64,000 nt of DNA from contig NZ_JBBMEJ010000007.1 in NCBI RefSeq assembly GCF_040096615.1, positions 94,362 through 158,361 on the forward strand, given 5' to 3'. Positions within the stretch are counted from its first letter, which is position 1, and every line of letters starts with the position of its first letter. Below, one piece after another: positions 1-9,186 of the stretch. A program made the translations under genes and the position numbers. The stretch comes from Blautia_A aquisgranensis. Lineage in GTDB: Bacteria > Bacillota > Clostridia > Lachnospirales > Lachnospiraceae. The notes below the pieces were generated by a model. It was not told the DNA's origin. It searched no databases and was given only the letters and a program-made list of their open reading frames with translations.

Positions 1-1254
1 TTACAGATGCTTGCACCTACGATCTTTATGTCCGGTCTCTGTGGCGTGTTCCGAGGATATTTCCAGGCATACCGGAATATGATGCCGACATCGATCTCAC
101 AGATCATTGAGCAGATCTTTGTGGCGACATTTGCACTTCTCATGTCAAATGTATTTATCAGGCATTTTTCTGCCACAGGAGATGCAGATCTGGTACACAG
201 ATGGGGCGCTGCCGGTGCAACAATGGGTACCGGTGCAGGTGTGGCTTCCGCTCTGATCTTTATGCTCATCGTCTATGCAGTGAACCGCAAGATCATCCGG
301 AAAAGGATCGCCAATGACCATCATTCCGTAAATGAGAGTATGGGTCATGTTATGAGCAATATCGTGCTCATTATCATGCCGATCATCTTAAGTGCGTTCA
401 TCTATAATGTAAACGGATATATCAACAGCTATATGTATTCCGGAATTATGGATATCAAGGGCGCAGCCAAAGATGTGATCCAGACGTTGTATTCCGAGTA
501 CGGATATTATATGACGCTGATCAATATTCCTCTGACGCTGGCGAGTACAGCACCGACTTCCATGATCCCGGAGGTTTCCGCACATTATGCCATGCATGAT
601 ATCGAGGGTGCCAATAGAAAAACAGACCGGGCTACCTGGATCAGTATGCTGATCTCCATTCCGGCTGCTGTAGGACTTGCTGTTCTTTCCGGACCGGTCA
701 CAAGACTGATCTTCCCGGGAACCAATGGTGTGGGCGGACAGCTTCTGATTTTGGGAGGAGTCACCATTATCCTTAACGGTAATTCCAACATTACCAACGG
801 TGTGCTTCAGGGAATCGGCAAGCCAAAGCTTCCGATGATCCATGCAGCGATCGCTCTGGTAGCGGATGTGATCGCAATGGCACTGCTTCTGGTATTTACG
901 AATCTTGGAGTTTATACGATCGTTATTGCACAGATCATATATGCAGTAGTGATGTGCATTCTCAATGACCGCTCGATCAAGAAATATATGGGCTATAAGA
1001 ATCCGTGGAGAAGTGCTTACTTAAGTCCGTTCCTGGCTTCCATTCCTATGGGAGTGGCTGCAGGTGTGGTATATTACGGACTGTATGCGCTGATTCATTC
1101 CAATATCATCTGTCTTGGAATTTCTGTGATCCTGGCAGTGATCGTATATTTTGTTGTATATCTGTTTGTAAGCAGGCCAAGTGAAGAAGAGCTGGGTATG
1201 ATGCCTGGCGGAAGCTATATGAAGAAGCTTGCGAGAATGATGAAGATCATCTGA
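1..1254 (+). CDS. MurJ/SpoVB-type polysaccharide flippase, 5'-truncated
   Basis: The reading frame is open to the left edge of the window, so the N-terminus is missing and 417 codons are visible. The protein is almost wholly hydrophobic, with about ten predicted membrane segments. It resembles the MOP-superfamily exporters of the YtgP/SpoVB/MurJ group, which flip lipid-linked cell-wall or polysaccharide precursors across the membrane. An early segment with the pattern GVFRGYFQ is typical of the group. It ends at a strong hairpin terminator. A second, complete member of the same superfamily lies at 9159-10499 on the other strand. Assignment to the superfamily is firm; the exact lipid substrate cannot be read from sequence. 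Confidence 0.85.
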   Translation, partial: LQMLAPTIFMSGLCGVFRGYFQAYRNMMPTSISQIIEQIFVATFALLMSNVFIRHFSATGDADLVHRWGAAGATMGTGAGVASALIFMLIVYAVNRKIIRKRIANDHHSVNESMGHVMSNIVLIIMPIILSAFIYNVNGYINSYMYSGIMDIKGAAKDVIQTLYSEYGYYMTLINIPLTLASTAPTSMIPEVSAHYAMHDIEGANRKTDRATWISMLISIPAAVGLAVLSGPVTRLIFPGTNGVGGQLLILGGVTIILNGNSNITNGVLQGIGKPKLPMIHAAIALVADVIAMALLLVFTNLGVYTIVIAQIIYAVVMCILNDRSIKKYMGYKNPWRSAYLSPFLASIPMGVAAGVVYYGLYALIHSNIICLGISVILAVIVYFVVYLFVSRPSEEELGMMPGGSYMKKLARMMKII

Positions 1255-1260
1255 AAATAA

Positions 1261-1320
1261 AAATACCCGTGGAACATTCAGAGGATAAAAAATCTGAAGG
1301 TTCTGCGGGCATTTTTTTGC
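1261..1320. terminator. Bidirectional intrinsic terminator
   Basis: A long hairpin has arms beginning AAATACCCGTGG and ending CTGCGGGCATTT (with G-U pairs), followed by a T run on the + strand. It lies between the converging flippase and pepT genes and could serve both. Confidence 0.85.
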
Positions 1321-1341
1321 ATAAAAAATATGTCGAGATTT

Positions 1342-2568
1342 TTAGAACTGTTTTTGGGCAAAAAGTTTTATGATATGCAGAGCGACTTTTACAGCTGCAT
1401 CCATACCTTCCACTGTGATATGCTCATAAGGACCATGATAAGCATGTCCGCCGGTTCCGAGATTCGGGCAGGGAAGTCCGAGAAAACTCAGCTGGGCACC
1501 GTCTGTGCCGCCACGGATCGGAAGAATGAGCGGTGTGACATCACAGGAGCGGCAGGCTTCTTCTGCAAGGGAGATCAGCCACGGGCAGGTATCAATGATC
1601 TCTTTCATATTGCGGTACTGCTGGGTGATGGTAAGTTCTACAGTACCTTCTCCCCATTTTTTGTTGAGAAGTTCGGCGATATGCTTCATGGTTTTCTGGC
1701 GGAAAGCGAAAGTATTGGCATCGTGATCGCGGATGATATACTGAAGTTCGGCCTGTGAAACATCACCTTTCATGGAAAGCAGATGGAAGAAACCTTGATA
1801 GTCATCGGTGTTACGTGGCGTATCACAGTCCGGAAGCATGGAATTGAACTCCATGGCAACAAGGGAAGCATTGACCATGGTATTTTTGGCGGAGCCGGGA
1901 TGAACATTGATGCCATGAAAGACGACTTTTGCGCCGCAGGCGTTAAAATTTTCGTACTGGATCTCACCTTCGGTATCTCCGTCCAGGGTGTAGGCGAAAT
2001 CGGCACCGAATTTTTTTACATCGAAATGTGCAGTTCCCATGCCGATCTCTTCATCCGGTGTAAAAGCAACGGAAAGAGGGCCGTGAGGGATTTTTTCTGC
2101 AAAAAGCTGCTCCAGAGCTGTAAGGATCTCTGCGATACCGGCCTTGTCATCTGCACCGAGGATTGTAGTTCCGTCAGAAGTGATCAGAGTTCTGCCTTTC
2201 AGAGAAGCAAGATGAGGGAACATTTCCGGGGAAAGAATCCTTCCGCTTGTGCCAAGTGGGAGATCTTTTCCGTCATAATTTTCTGTGATAACGGGAGTGA
2301 CAGGATGGTCGCAGAAATCGGATACTGTGTCCATGTGTGCGATAAAGCCCAAGGTCTGGCAGTGTTCCAGTCCTTCGGTTGCCGGGATGTGCGCGTAGAC
2401 ATAGCAGTGCTCATCCAGTGTGACATCGGAGATTCCCAGCTCATGAAGCTCTGTCACGAGAGCATGTGCCAGATCAAACTGACAGTGGGAAGATGGGGAA
2501 GAAGTGCTTTCTTCATTGCTGGGTGTAAATATTTTTACGTAAGACAAAAGTCTCTGGTATGCTTTCAT
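1342..2568 (-). CDS. pepT: Peptidase T (tripeptide aminopeptidase)
   Basis: This is an M20-family zinc aminopeptidase that removes the N-terminal residue from tripeptides in the cytoplasm. The metal-site motifs are visible in order: AHMDTV (His, Asp), GADDKAG (bridging Asp), TPDEEIG (catalytic Glu pair), TLDGD and, near the C-terminus, GGHAYHGPYEH. The start is placed at 2568 because an AAAGGA ribosome site lies just upstream and the resulting 408 residues match the family length. An in-frame upstream extension to 2640 is open but lacks support. It is a single-gene unit converging on the flippase and diverging from recA. Confidence 0.93.
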   Translation of the reverse strand: MKAYQRLLSYVKIFTPSNEESTSSPSSHCQFDLAHALVTELHELGISDVTLDEHCYVYAHIPATEGLEHCQTLGFIAHMDTVSDFCDHPVTPVITENYDGKDLPLGTSGRILSPEMFPHLASLKGRTLITSDGTTILGADDKAGIAEILTALEQLFAEKIPHGPLSVAFTPDEEIGMGTAHFDVKKFGADFAYTLDGDTEGEIQYENFNACGAKVVFHGINVHPGSAKNTMVNASLVAMEFNSMLPDCDTPRNTDDYQGFFHLLSMKGDVSQAELQYIIRDHDANTFAFRQKTMKHIAELLNKKWGEGTVELTITQQYRNMKEIIDTCPWLISLAEEACRSCDVTPLILPIRGGTDGAQLSFLGLPCPNLGTGGHAYHGPYEHITVEGMDAAVKVALHIIKLFAQKQF

Positions 2569-2741
2569 ATGAATAGCGTCCTTTCTCTGATGATAAAGTA
2601 TATAAGAACAGTATACCACAGATGCTCCGTAAGTTTGCAAAAAACGAAAGCATATCTCCGGGAAGCAGGAACAAGGAAGTGATATGTCGGATTTTGAGGT
2701 ATTGTGTCAGCAAAAAAACAGGGTGATTTTGAAGTCTCTTA

Positions 2742-2770
2742 TTGACAATCGTGCCGTTTTATAATACTAT
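2742..2770 (+). promoter_or_regulatory. recA promoter
   Basis: A perfect -35 TTGACA (2742-2747) and -10 TACTAT (2765-2770) are separated by 17 bp. The LexA box follows immediately downstream. Confidence 0.8.
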
Positions 2771-2785
2771 GTAATACAGAAAACA

Positions 2786-2799
2786 CGAACAAAGGTTCG
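2786..2799. promoter_or_regulatory. LexA (SOS) box of recA
   Basis: CGAACAAAGGTTCG is a perfect CGAAC-N4-GTTCG palindrome, the Gram-positive LexA/DinR operator. It sits about 15 bp beyond the -10 element, so bound LexA would block initiation of recA-recX and DNA damage would release it. Confidence 0.9.
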
Positions 2800-2850
2800 A
2801 AAAAAAGAAACCGTATCATAGAAGAGAATAAAGAATAGGAGAATCACAGG

Positions 2851-3912
2851 ATGATCAGTGAAGAGAAGCAGAAGGCGCTGGAGGCAGCCCTTGGAAATAT
2901 TGAGAAGCAGTTCGGTAAAGGCTCTGTCATGAAGCTCGGAGACTCCAGTTCCCATATGCAGGTAGAAGCAGTTCCTACCGGCTGCCTGAGCCTTGATATC
3001 GCTCTTGGAGTGGGCGGTGTTCCAAAGGGACGTATCGTGGAGATCTACGGACCGGAATCCAGTGGTAAGACAACTGTAGCTTTACATATGGTTGCAGAGG
3101 TACAGAAGAGAGGCGGAATCGCAGGATTTATCGATGCAGAGCATGCGCTGGATCCTGTCTATGCCAAGAGCATCGGTGTGGATATTGATAACCTCTATAT
3201 TTCCCAGCCGGATAACGGTGAGCAGGCACTGGAGATCACAGAGACTATGGTGCGTTCCGGCGCAGTAGATATCGTGATCGTAGACTCCGTTGCGGCACTT
3301 GTTCCGAAGGCCGAGATCGAGGGTGATATGGGAGACAGTCATGTAGGTCTGCAGGCACGTCTGATGTCACAGGCACTGCGTAAGCTGACTGCCGTGATCA
3401 GCAAGTCTAACTGTGTGGTTATTTTTATCAACCAGCTCCGTGAGAAGGTAGGTGTTATGTTCGGTAATCCGGAGACGACAACCGGTGGACGTGCATTGAA
3501 ATTCTATGCATCTGTCCGTATGGATGTACGTCGTGTAGAGACACTGAAGCAGGGCGGCGAGATGGTTGGTAACCATACCCGTGTGAAGGTCGTTAAGAAT
3601 AAGGTTGCACCGCCGTTTAAGCAGGCAGAGTTTGATATTATGTTCGGAACCGGTATTTCCAGAGAGGGCGATATCCTGGATCTTGCAGCAGAGTGCTCCA
3701 TTGTGAATAAGAGTGGTGCATGGTACGCATATGAGGGCAATAAGATCGGTCAGGGACGTGAGAATGCCAAGCTGTTTCTGAAGGAGCATCCGGAGCTTCG
3801 TGATGAGATCGAGAAGAAAGTGCGAGTACATTATCACCTGGATCCGACAGATGAAACAGAGACAACAGAAGCGGCAGCAGCACCGGCCGCAGATACAGAG
3901 GAAGAAGAGTAA
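2851..3912 (+). CDS. recA: Recombinase RecA
   Basis: RecA forms filaments on single-stranded DNA, catalyses strand exchange and triggers LexA self-cleavage. The protein is 353 residues, the normal size. The Walker A motif GPESSGKTT is at about residues 67-75, a Walker B-like run ending IVIVDSVAALVP lies at about 140, and FINQLREKVGVMFG covers the L2/DNA-binding region. The C-terminus ends in the usual acidic tail. A good ribosome site (AGGAG) precedes the ATG. It is followed by recX with only 3 bp between stop and start, so the two are cotranscribed under the LexA box. Confidence 0.98.
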   Translation: MISEEKQKALEAALGNIEKQFGKGSVMKLGDSSSHMQVEAVPTGCLSLDIALGVGGVPKGRIVEIYGPESSGKTTVALHMVAEVQKRGGIAGFIDAEHALDPVYAKSIGVDIDNLYISQPDNGEQALEITETMVRSGAVDIVIVDSVAALVPKAEIEGDMGDSHVGLQARLMSQALRKLTAVISKSNCVVIFINQLREKVGVMFGNPETTTGGRALKFYASVRMDVRRVETLKQGGEMVGNHTRVKVVKNKVAPPFKQAEFDIMFGTGISREGDILDLAAECSIVNKSGAWYAYEGNKIGQGRENAKLFLKEHPELRDEIEKKVRVHYHLDPTDETETTEAAAAPAADTEEEE

Positions 3913-3915
3913 TCC

Positions 3916-4401
3916 ATGTTGAATCCCGAAGAACGAAACCGTGCAAGAAAAAAAGCTATGCGTCTTCTGGAACATATGGACCGCACAGAGAAAGGCCTGA
4001 CGGACAAGCTCCGTCAGGCCGAATTTTCTCCGGAAGCAGTGGAGGATGCCATAGCCTATGTGAAATCCTACGGCTATATCAATGATGCCCGTTATGCAAG
4101 AACCTATATTTCATTCCGCATAGAATCCAGGAGCCGCCAGAAGATCCTGACAGAGCTGCAGATGAAGGGTGTGGACCGTCAGACTGCACTGGAAGCCTGG
4201 GAGGAGATGGAAGAGCTTCTTGCACCGGATGAGAGGGCAGTTCTCCGTAAGACCATTGAGAAGAAATACCAGCCGGATACAGAGCTTGATGAGGGGCAGA
4301 TGCGAAGATTGTATGGCTACCTTGGAAGAAGGGCGTTTAAATATGAGGACATTTCCCGAACTCTGGAAGAGATGAATATCCGTGTGAAACACGATATATG
4401 A
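3916..4401 (+). CDS. recX: RecA regulatory protein RecX
   Basis: RecX binds RecA filaments and limits their growth. This 161-residue protein has the three-helix tandem repeats of the family, with the typical early pattern RLLEHMDRTEKGLTDKL and the YGYINDARYA segment. It starts 3 bp after the recA stop, probably by translational coupling, and shares the SOS-controlled promoter. Family assignment rests on both context and sequence. Confidence 0.93.
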   Translation: MLNPEERNRARKKAMRLLEHMDRTEKGLTDKLRQAEFSPEAVEDAIAYVKSYGYINDARYARTYISFRIESRSRQKILTELQMKGVDRQTALEAWEEMEELLAPDERAVLRKTIEKKYQPDTELDEGQMRRLYGYLGRRAFKYEDISRTLEEMNIRVKHDI

Positions 4402-4467
4402 AGAAACTTTCGCTGCCGGAGGTATTTTAAAGGAAAAGACCAAAATCTGCTTTTTCATGAGAAAAAC

Positions 4468-4496
4468 TTGACATAAATGTGAAAAACAGCTAAACT
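4468..4496 (+). promoter_or_regulatory. Probable rny promoter
   Basis: -35 TTGACA (4468-4473) and a weaker -10 TAAACT (4491-4496) are separated by 17 bp. A strong aggaggtgctcct ribosome site follows before the GTG start of rny. Confidence 0.6.
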
Positions 4497-4543
4497 TGTA
4501 TTGTTGTATTTGTACAATGAAAACTAAATAAGGAGGTGCTCCT

Positions 4544-6103
4544 GTGGCAAGCACGATCATTGGTGTAATTGTCGCTGTGGTAGTCACGCTACTTATTGCA
4601 GTTCCTGTTACTTGCAAGGTTGCTGTTGACAAGAAAGTACGCAAGGATGCGGAAGTCATAGGTACAGCAGAGGATAAGGCAAGGAACATTCTTGATGAAG
4701 CATTGAAAGCAGCAGAGACGAAGAAACGTGAAGCTTTACTTGAGGTAAAGGAAGAATCTCTGCGAACTAAAAATGAACTGGAAAGGGAAACCAAGGAACG
4801 GAGAAACGAGCTGCAGAGATATGAGAAACGAGTATTATCAAAAGAGGAATCTGTTGATAAGAAAGCGAATGCAGTGGAGAAGCGTGAGCTGGAATGTACA
4901 GCGAAATTTAACGAGTTACAAGAAAAAGAAAAACGAGTAAATGAACTTGAGGAAAAAGGAGTACAGGAACTGGAACGAGTTTCAGGTCTTACCTCCGAAC
5001 AGGCAAAAGAAGAATTACTGAAATCTGTAGAAGATGACGTAAAGGTTGATGTTGCAAGACTCTACAAGGAGCTTGAGAACAGAGCCAAGGAAGAGGCATC
5101 CAAGAAAGCCAAGGAATATGTAGTCAATGCAATTCAGAAATGTGCAGTAGATCATGTATCCGAGACAACAATTTCTGTGGTGCAGCTTCCAAGTGATGAA
5201 ATGAAGGGAAGGATCATCGGTCGTGAAGGCCGTAACATCCGTACATTAGAGACACTTACAGGTGTGGATCTTATTATTGATGATACACCGGAGGCAGTAG
5301 TTCTCTCTGCATTTGATCCGATCAGAAGAGAGATCGCCAGAGTGGCTCTTGAGAAACTTATCGTGGATGGCCGTATCCATCCGGCAAGAATCGAAGAGAT
5401 GGTTGAGAAAGCCCAGAAAGAAGTGGAAGCACAGATCCGTGAAGACGGTGAGACAGCTGCTATGGATGTGGGTGTACATGGAATCCATCCGGAGCTTCTG
5501 AAGCTTCTTGGACGTATGAAATTCCGTTCAAGCTATGGTCAGAATGCTCTGAGACATTCAATTGAGGTTGCACAGCTTTCCGGACTCCTTGCAGGAGAGA
5601 TCGGTGTGGATGTGCGTATGGCCAAGCGTGCCGGACTTCTTCATGACATTGGTAAATCCATTGACCATGAGGTGGAAGGTTCTCATATTCAGATCGGTGT
5701 GGATCTCTGTAAGAAATATAAGGAATCTCCGATCGTTATCAACACAGTTGCGTCCCATCATGGTGATGTGGAGCCGGAATCTCTTATCGCATGCATCGTA
5801 CAGGCTGCCGATGCAATTTCCGCAGCAAGACCTGGTGCAAGAAGAGAGACACTGGAGACATATACCAATCGTCTGAAACAGCTTGAGGACATTACAAATG
5901 AATTCAAGGGCGTAGAGAAATCTTTTGCTATTCAGGCAGGAAGAGAAATTCGTGTTATGGTTGTACCGGAGCATGTAAGTGATGCTGATATGGTTCTCCT
6001 TGCAAGAGACATTGCAAAGCAGATCGAGGCAGAGCTTGAATATCCGGGACAGATCAAGGTTAATGTGATCCGTGAGAGCAGAGCAGTTGACTACGCGAAG
6101 TAA
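4544..6103 (+). CDS. rny: Ribonuclease Y
   Basis: RNase Y is the membrane-anchored endoribonuclease that starts mRNA decay in Firmicutes. The 519-residue protein shows the family layout: an N-terminal membrane helix (about 4-24), a long charged coiled coil (about 30-195), a KH RNA-binding domain with GRIIGREGRNIR (about 222-234), and an HD metal-phosphohydrolase domain with LRHSIEVA and HDIGK (about 366). Translation starts at GTG 4544, chosen because of the aggaggt site 5' to it and because the membrane helix follows directly. It is a single-gene unit with its own terminator. Confidence 0.97.
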   Translation: MASTIIGVIVAVVVTLLIAVPVTCKVAVDKKVRKDAEVIGTAEDKARNILDEALKAAETKKREALLEVKEESLRTKNELERETKERRNELQRYEKRVLSKEESVDKKANAVEKRELECTAKFNELQEKEKRVNELEEKGVQELERVSGLTSEQAKEELLKSVEDDVKVDVARLYKELENRAKEEASKKAKEYVVNAIQKCAVDHVSETTISVVQLPSDEMKGRIIGREGRNIRTLETLTGVDLIIDDTPEAVVLSAFDPIRREIARVALEKLIVDGRIHPARIEEMVEKAQKEVEAQIREDGETAAMDVGVHGIHPELLKLLGRMKFRSSYGQNALRHSIEVAQLSGLLAGEIGVDVRMAKRAGLLHDIGKSIDHEVEGSHIQIGVDLCKKYKESPIVINTVASHHGDVEPESLIACIVQAADAISAARPGARRETLETYTNRLKQLEDITNEFKGVEKSFAIQAGREIRVMVVPEHVSDADMVLLARDIAKQIEAELEYPGQIKVNVIRESRAVDYAK

Positions 6104-6139
6104 GTCATAGATCACGTGAGTACTGAAAAATAACGAAAG

Positions 6140-6169
6140 CCGGGCAGTTTTTACTGCCTGGTTTTTTTT
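6140..6169 (+). terminator. rny terminator
   Basis: CCGGGCAG (6140-6147) pairs with CTGCCTGG (6154-6161), followed by eight T. Confidence 0.9.
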
Positions 6170-6265
6170 CGCGATTTTATATGGCGCATGTTTCTGTTAG
6201 AATGTCAGGAAGATTTGTAGTTATATTACCTGTTTACCGGACGTAAACTGGTACAGGGTGAGTGA

Positions 6266-6874
6266 ATGGAGAATAAGACCGAGAACAGAAAGTGGAAGAC
6301 AGCCGGAAGATTTCCAGCAGAAATATTGTTTCTCACCGGCTTTTTGGTGGGAACGATCCTGCCGAATATTGTCTGGAAAATGGAATGGAAGCAGAAAACC
6401 CTGGCGTCTTTTTATCTGATCAGGAGCTTTGCGAGAACGGATATTTCGGGCATAGCATATCTTATGGAGGTTCTGCGGCGCAGAGGAGGATTTGCGGTAC
6501 TTTTGTTTCTATGCGGTTTTACTGTATTTGGCGTGCCTTTGGCAGTTACGTATACACTGATCCTGGGACTGGAAACGGGTCTGATACTTACTTTGTGTGT
6601 GCTGGAATTTGGACTTTATGGGGGACTTGCAGGAGCAGGACTTCTGTTTCCTCAGTATGTGATCTATGTTCCTGTTTATTTCTGGCTGGCAGGTCTTGTG
6701 TACAGGCAGTCTTTTGGAATCTGGAAAAACTATGGTCTGGTGCCTGCAAAAAACGGGCTTTACGTAAGACAGGGGATGGCGGCTCTGACATTGTTTTTCG
6801 GAGGGATTCTGGCGGAGAGCTTTCTGAATCCATGGATCGTTGAAAAAATTATAAAGGGTTTAAAATTTTTTTAA
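6266..6874 (+). CDS. spoIIM: SpoIIM-like membrane protein
   Basis: This is a 202-residue protein with five or so membrane segments and a charged N-terminus. The segment around FAVLLFLCGFTVFGVP followed by LGLETG fits the SpoIIM family, part of the DMP complex with SpoIID and SpoIIP that drives engulfment of the forespore. Context supports it strongly: spoIIM also lies close to xerD (ripX) in Bacillus subtilis, and xerD follows here. The start at 6266 is preceded by a modest GGTGAG ribosome site. Similarity was judged by eye, so a general membrane protein remains possible. Confidence 0.75.
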   Translation: MENKTENRKWKTAGRFPAEILFLTGFLVGTILPNIVWKMEWKQKTLASFYLIRSFARTDISGIAYLMEVLRRRGGFAVLLFLCGFTVFGVPLAVTYTLILGLETGLILTLCVLEFGLYGGLAGAGLLFPQYVIYVPVYFWLAGLVYRQSFGIWKNYGLVPAKNGLYVRQGMAALTLFFGGILAESFLNPWIVEKIIKGLKFF

Positions 6875-7071
6875 AAAGAAATTCCACAATATCTAGTGAT
6901 GGTTTCCATAAAATCCGCGACATTTTGTAGTTAATGCCTGAAAGTGTTGAAAATGCGCGATTTTTCGCTAAAAAACCGTTTGATTTTATGTAAAATTCAC
7001 AGTATAATTCAGTAATAAAAGAGTACAGATTTACCACAGAAAATAAACGGGTTTAGATTATTAGAAACGAG

Positions 7072-7965
7072 ATGCAGGGAATGGAAATAGAGATACGGGA
7101 ATTTATTACATATTTACATAACAGAAAGAGAACATCGCACAATACAGAAGTGTCTTATCAGAGAGATCTGAAAAAGATGGCGGCATATTTTGAGGAACGT
7201 GGGATATATGATATCAGGGATGTAGGAGATCTGGAGCTGGAAGGATATTTAAGCTATATGGAACGGGGACAGTTTGCTTTCTCTACCATATCCAGAAATG
7301 TGGCATCGATCCGTGCATTATTTCAGTATCTTCATCAGGAGGGCAGGATCGAGAGAGACCCATCCCTGGAGCTGAAGCCACCTAAGGTAGAGAAGCGGAT
7401 GCCGGAGATCCTTTCTGTAGATGAAGTAGACAGGCTTTTAAAGCAGCCGAACAGGACGACACCCAAGGGAATCCGTGACAGTGCCATGCTGGAACTTCTT
7501 TATGCCACAGGAATGCGTGTGAGTGAGCTTCTGAGACTGGAGCTTACCGATATCAACCTTCAGCTTGGATACGTGATATGCAGAGATGAGGGCAAGGAGA
7601 GAGTCATTCCCATCGGAAATGTATGCAGAGATGCAATGGAGAAATATCTCGGCGAGGCCCGGGATAAATTTGTGAAAGAGAACGAGACAGAGTATCTTTT
7701 TACCAACTGCTCCGGAAAATCCATGAGCAGACAGGGTTTCTGGAAGGTTCTGAAGGGCTATGCGGAGGATGCTGGCATTAAGCACGATATCACACCTCAC
7801 ACGCTGCGTCATTCCTTTGCAGCGCATATGCTTCAGAATGGAGCTGATGTAAAGAGCGTGCAGGAGATGCTGGGACATTCCGATATTTCCACTACACAGG
7901 TGTACCTGAATTTCGGAGTGGCGAAAATGAGAGATGTATATATGAAGGCGCATCCGCGCCATTAA
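7072..7965 (+). CDS. xerD: Tyrosine recombinase XerD
   Basis: XerD acts with XerC to resolve chromosome dimers at dif during division. The 297-residue protein has the SAM-like N-terminal domain and the full catalytic set: R149 (GMRVSE), K175 (GKERVIP), H243 and R246 (HTLRHS), H269 (LGHSD) and the nucleophile Y278 (TTQVY). The next ATG at 7081 is an alternative start; neither has a strong ribosome site. It follows spoIIM and ends at a bidirectional hairpin. No integrase-type neighbours or attachment site are seen, so a housekeeping role is favoured. Confidence 0.92.
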   Translation: MQGMEIEIREFITYLHNRKRTSHNTEVSYQRDLKKMAAYFEERGIYDIRDVGDLELEGYLSYMERGQFAFSTISRNVASIRALFQYLHQEGRIERDPSLELKPPKVEKRMPEILSVDEVDRLLKQPNRTTPKGIRDSAMLELLYATGMRVSELLRLELTDINLQLGYVICRDEGKERVIPIGNVCRDAMEKYLGEARDKFVKENETEYLFTNCSGKSMSRQGFWKVLKGYAEDAGIKHDITPHTLRHSFAAHMLQNGADVKSVQEMLGHSDISTTQVYLNFGVAKMRDVYMKAHPRH

Positions 7966-7971
7966 GAAAAA

Positions 7972-8018
7972 TCCCGCCAAGTCAGAAAATGATAACTGAT
8001 CTGGCGGGAAATATTTTT
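7972..8018. terminator. Bidirectional terminator
   Basis: TCCCGCCAAGTCAG (7972-7985) pairs with CTGATCTGGCGGGA (7996-8009), with an A run on the left and a T-rich run on the right. It separates the converging xerD and DAHP synthase genes. Confidence 0.85.
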
Positions 8019-8046
8019 AAATAGATTAAGAATGTCAGGGCACTTC

Positions 8047-9078
8047 TTAGCAGTTCTCAGCGATAGTATAGAGAAGCTGCTCGGACTGTTCCCAACCAAG
8101 GCAGGCATCTGTGATGGACTTACCATAAACATGGTTGCCACCAATCTTCTGGTTGCCTGGCTCGATGTAGCTCTCGATCATAAGACCCTTGACCATAGTA
8201 TGAAGCTCAGAATCTACATTACGGCTGTGGAGAACTTCACTTGCAATACGGATCTGCTGCTCGTACTGCTTGTTGGAGTTGGAGTGGTTGGTATCCACGA
8301 TAACTGCCGGGTTGGCAAGGTTTTTAGCGTGGTATTTATCATAGAGGAGACGAAGATCCTCGTAATGGTAGTTCGGGATCGCCTCGCCATGTTTGTTTAC
8401 GGCACCACGAAGGATTGCATGAGAAAGCGGATTACCGGTTGTCTCAACTTCCCAGCTTCTGTAAATGAAACGGTGTGCACCCTGTGCAGCAACGATAGAG
8501 TTTAGCATAACGCTATAGTCACCGCTGGTCGGGTTCTTCATACCTGCCGGAACATCCATACCACTGACCGTTAATCTGTGCTGCTGATCCTCTACGGAAC
8601 GTGCACCTACTGCAACGTAGGAAAGCAGGTCAGAAAGATAACGGTAGTTCTCCGGGTAAAGCATCTCATCAGCGCAGGTAAAACCGCTCTCACGGATCGC
8701 GCGCATATGCATCTTACGGATAGCAACCAGACCTGCAAGAAGACTAGGCTTCTTCTCCGGATCCGGTTGATGAAGCATTCCCTTGTAGCCTTCGCCTGTT
8801 GTACGTGGTTTGTTTGTGTAAACACGTGGGATGATGAGGACTTTATCCTCGATCTTCTCCTGCACCTTGCGAAGTCTTAAAAGATAATCACATACAGCAT
8901 CTTCGTTATCTGCGGAGCATGGTCCGATGATAGCGAGGAATTTATCAGATTTACCAGTGAAAACATCGCGAATCTCTGCATCGCGTTTCTCTTTAAGAGC
9001 CTGAAGCTCAGCATCAAGTGGATACTGATTGCGAATTTCTTCAGGAGTCGGCAGCTTCTTTATGAATTCAAAGCTCAT
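8047..9078 (-). CDS. aroF: 3-deoxy-7-phosphoheptulonate (DAHP) synthase, class I
   Basis: The enzyme joins phosphoenolpyruvate and erythrose 4-phosphate in the first step of the shikimate pathway. The 343-residue protein resembles the AroF/AroG/AroH type, with IIGPCSADNED near residue 50, the PRTTGEGYKG phosphate-binding loop at about 90 and the HSNSNKQYEQQ motif. A ribosome site (GGAGG) lies just before the ATG. Which aromatic amino acid, if any, inhibits it cannot be told from inspection. It is transcribed alone from its own promoter, far from the other aro genes at 43-53 kb. Confidence 0.95.
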   Translation of the reverse strand: MSFEFIKKLPTPEEIRNQYPLDAELQALKEKRDAEIRDVFTGKSDKFLAIIGPCSADNEDAVCDYLLRLRKVQEKIEDKVLIIPRVYTNKPRTTGEGYKGMLHQPDPEKKPSLLAGLVAIRKMHMRAIRESGFTCADEMLYPENYRYLSDLLSYVAVGARSVEDQQHRLTVSGMDVPAGMKNPTSGDYSVMLNSIVAAQGAHRFIYRSWEVETTGNPLSHAILRGAVNKHGEAIPNYHYEDLRLLYDKYHAKNLANPAVIVDTNHSNSNKQYEQQIRIASEVLHSRNVDSELHTMVKGLMIESYIEPGNQKIGGNHVYGKSITDACLGWEQSEQLLYTIAENC

Positions 9079-9114
9079 AGTACTTAATTCCTCCGTGATT
9101 CCCTATTTTCTGTT

Positions 9115-9144
9115 ATGACAGTTCCGTATTTGCTGAACTGTCAT
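9115..9144. promoter_or_regulatory. Perfect inverted repeat at the 5' end of the aroF mRNA
   Basis: ATGACAGTTC and GAACTGTCAT form a perfect 10-bp inverted repeat around a 10-nt loop. It lies just beyond the inferred transcription start and before the ribosome site of the DAHP synthase gene. No T run follows it on the - strand, so it is not a standard terminator. It may be an operator or a 5' mRNA hairpin. Confidence 0.55.
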
Positions 9145-9157
9145 ATTTCGATTACTA

Positions 9158-9186
9158 ATTATAAACGATTATTGTCGGATTGTCGA
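9158..9186 (-). promoter_or_regulatory. aroF promoter
   Basis: On the - strand a -35 TCGACA (9181-9186) and a perfect -10 TATAAT (9158-9163) are separated by 17 bp. The promoter overlaps the 3' end of the upstream flippase gene. Confidence 0.75.

Noticed and set aside
2760..2765. TATAAT at 2760-2765 as the recA -10 element
   Set aside because: It lies only 12 bp from the -35 TTGACA; TACTAT at 2765-2770 gives the correct 17-bp spacing.
7072..7965. Integrase of a mobile element
   Set aside because: The protein fits housekeeping XerD, the gene follows spoIIM as in other spore formers, and no attachment site, excision or phage gene is nearby.
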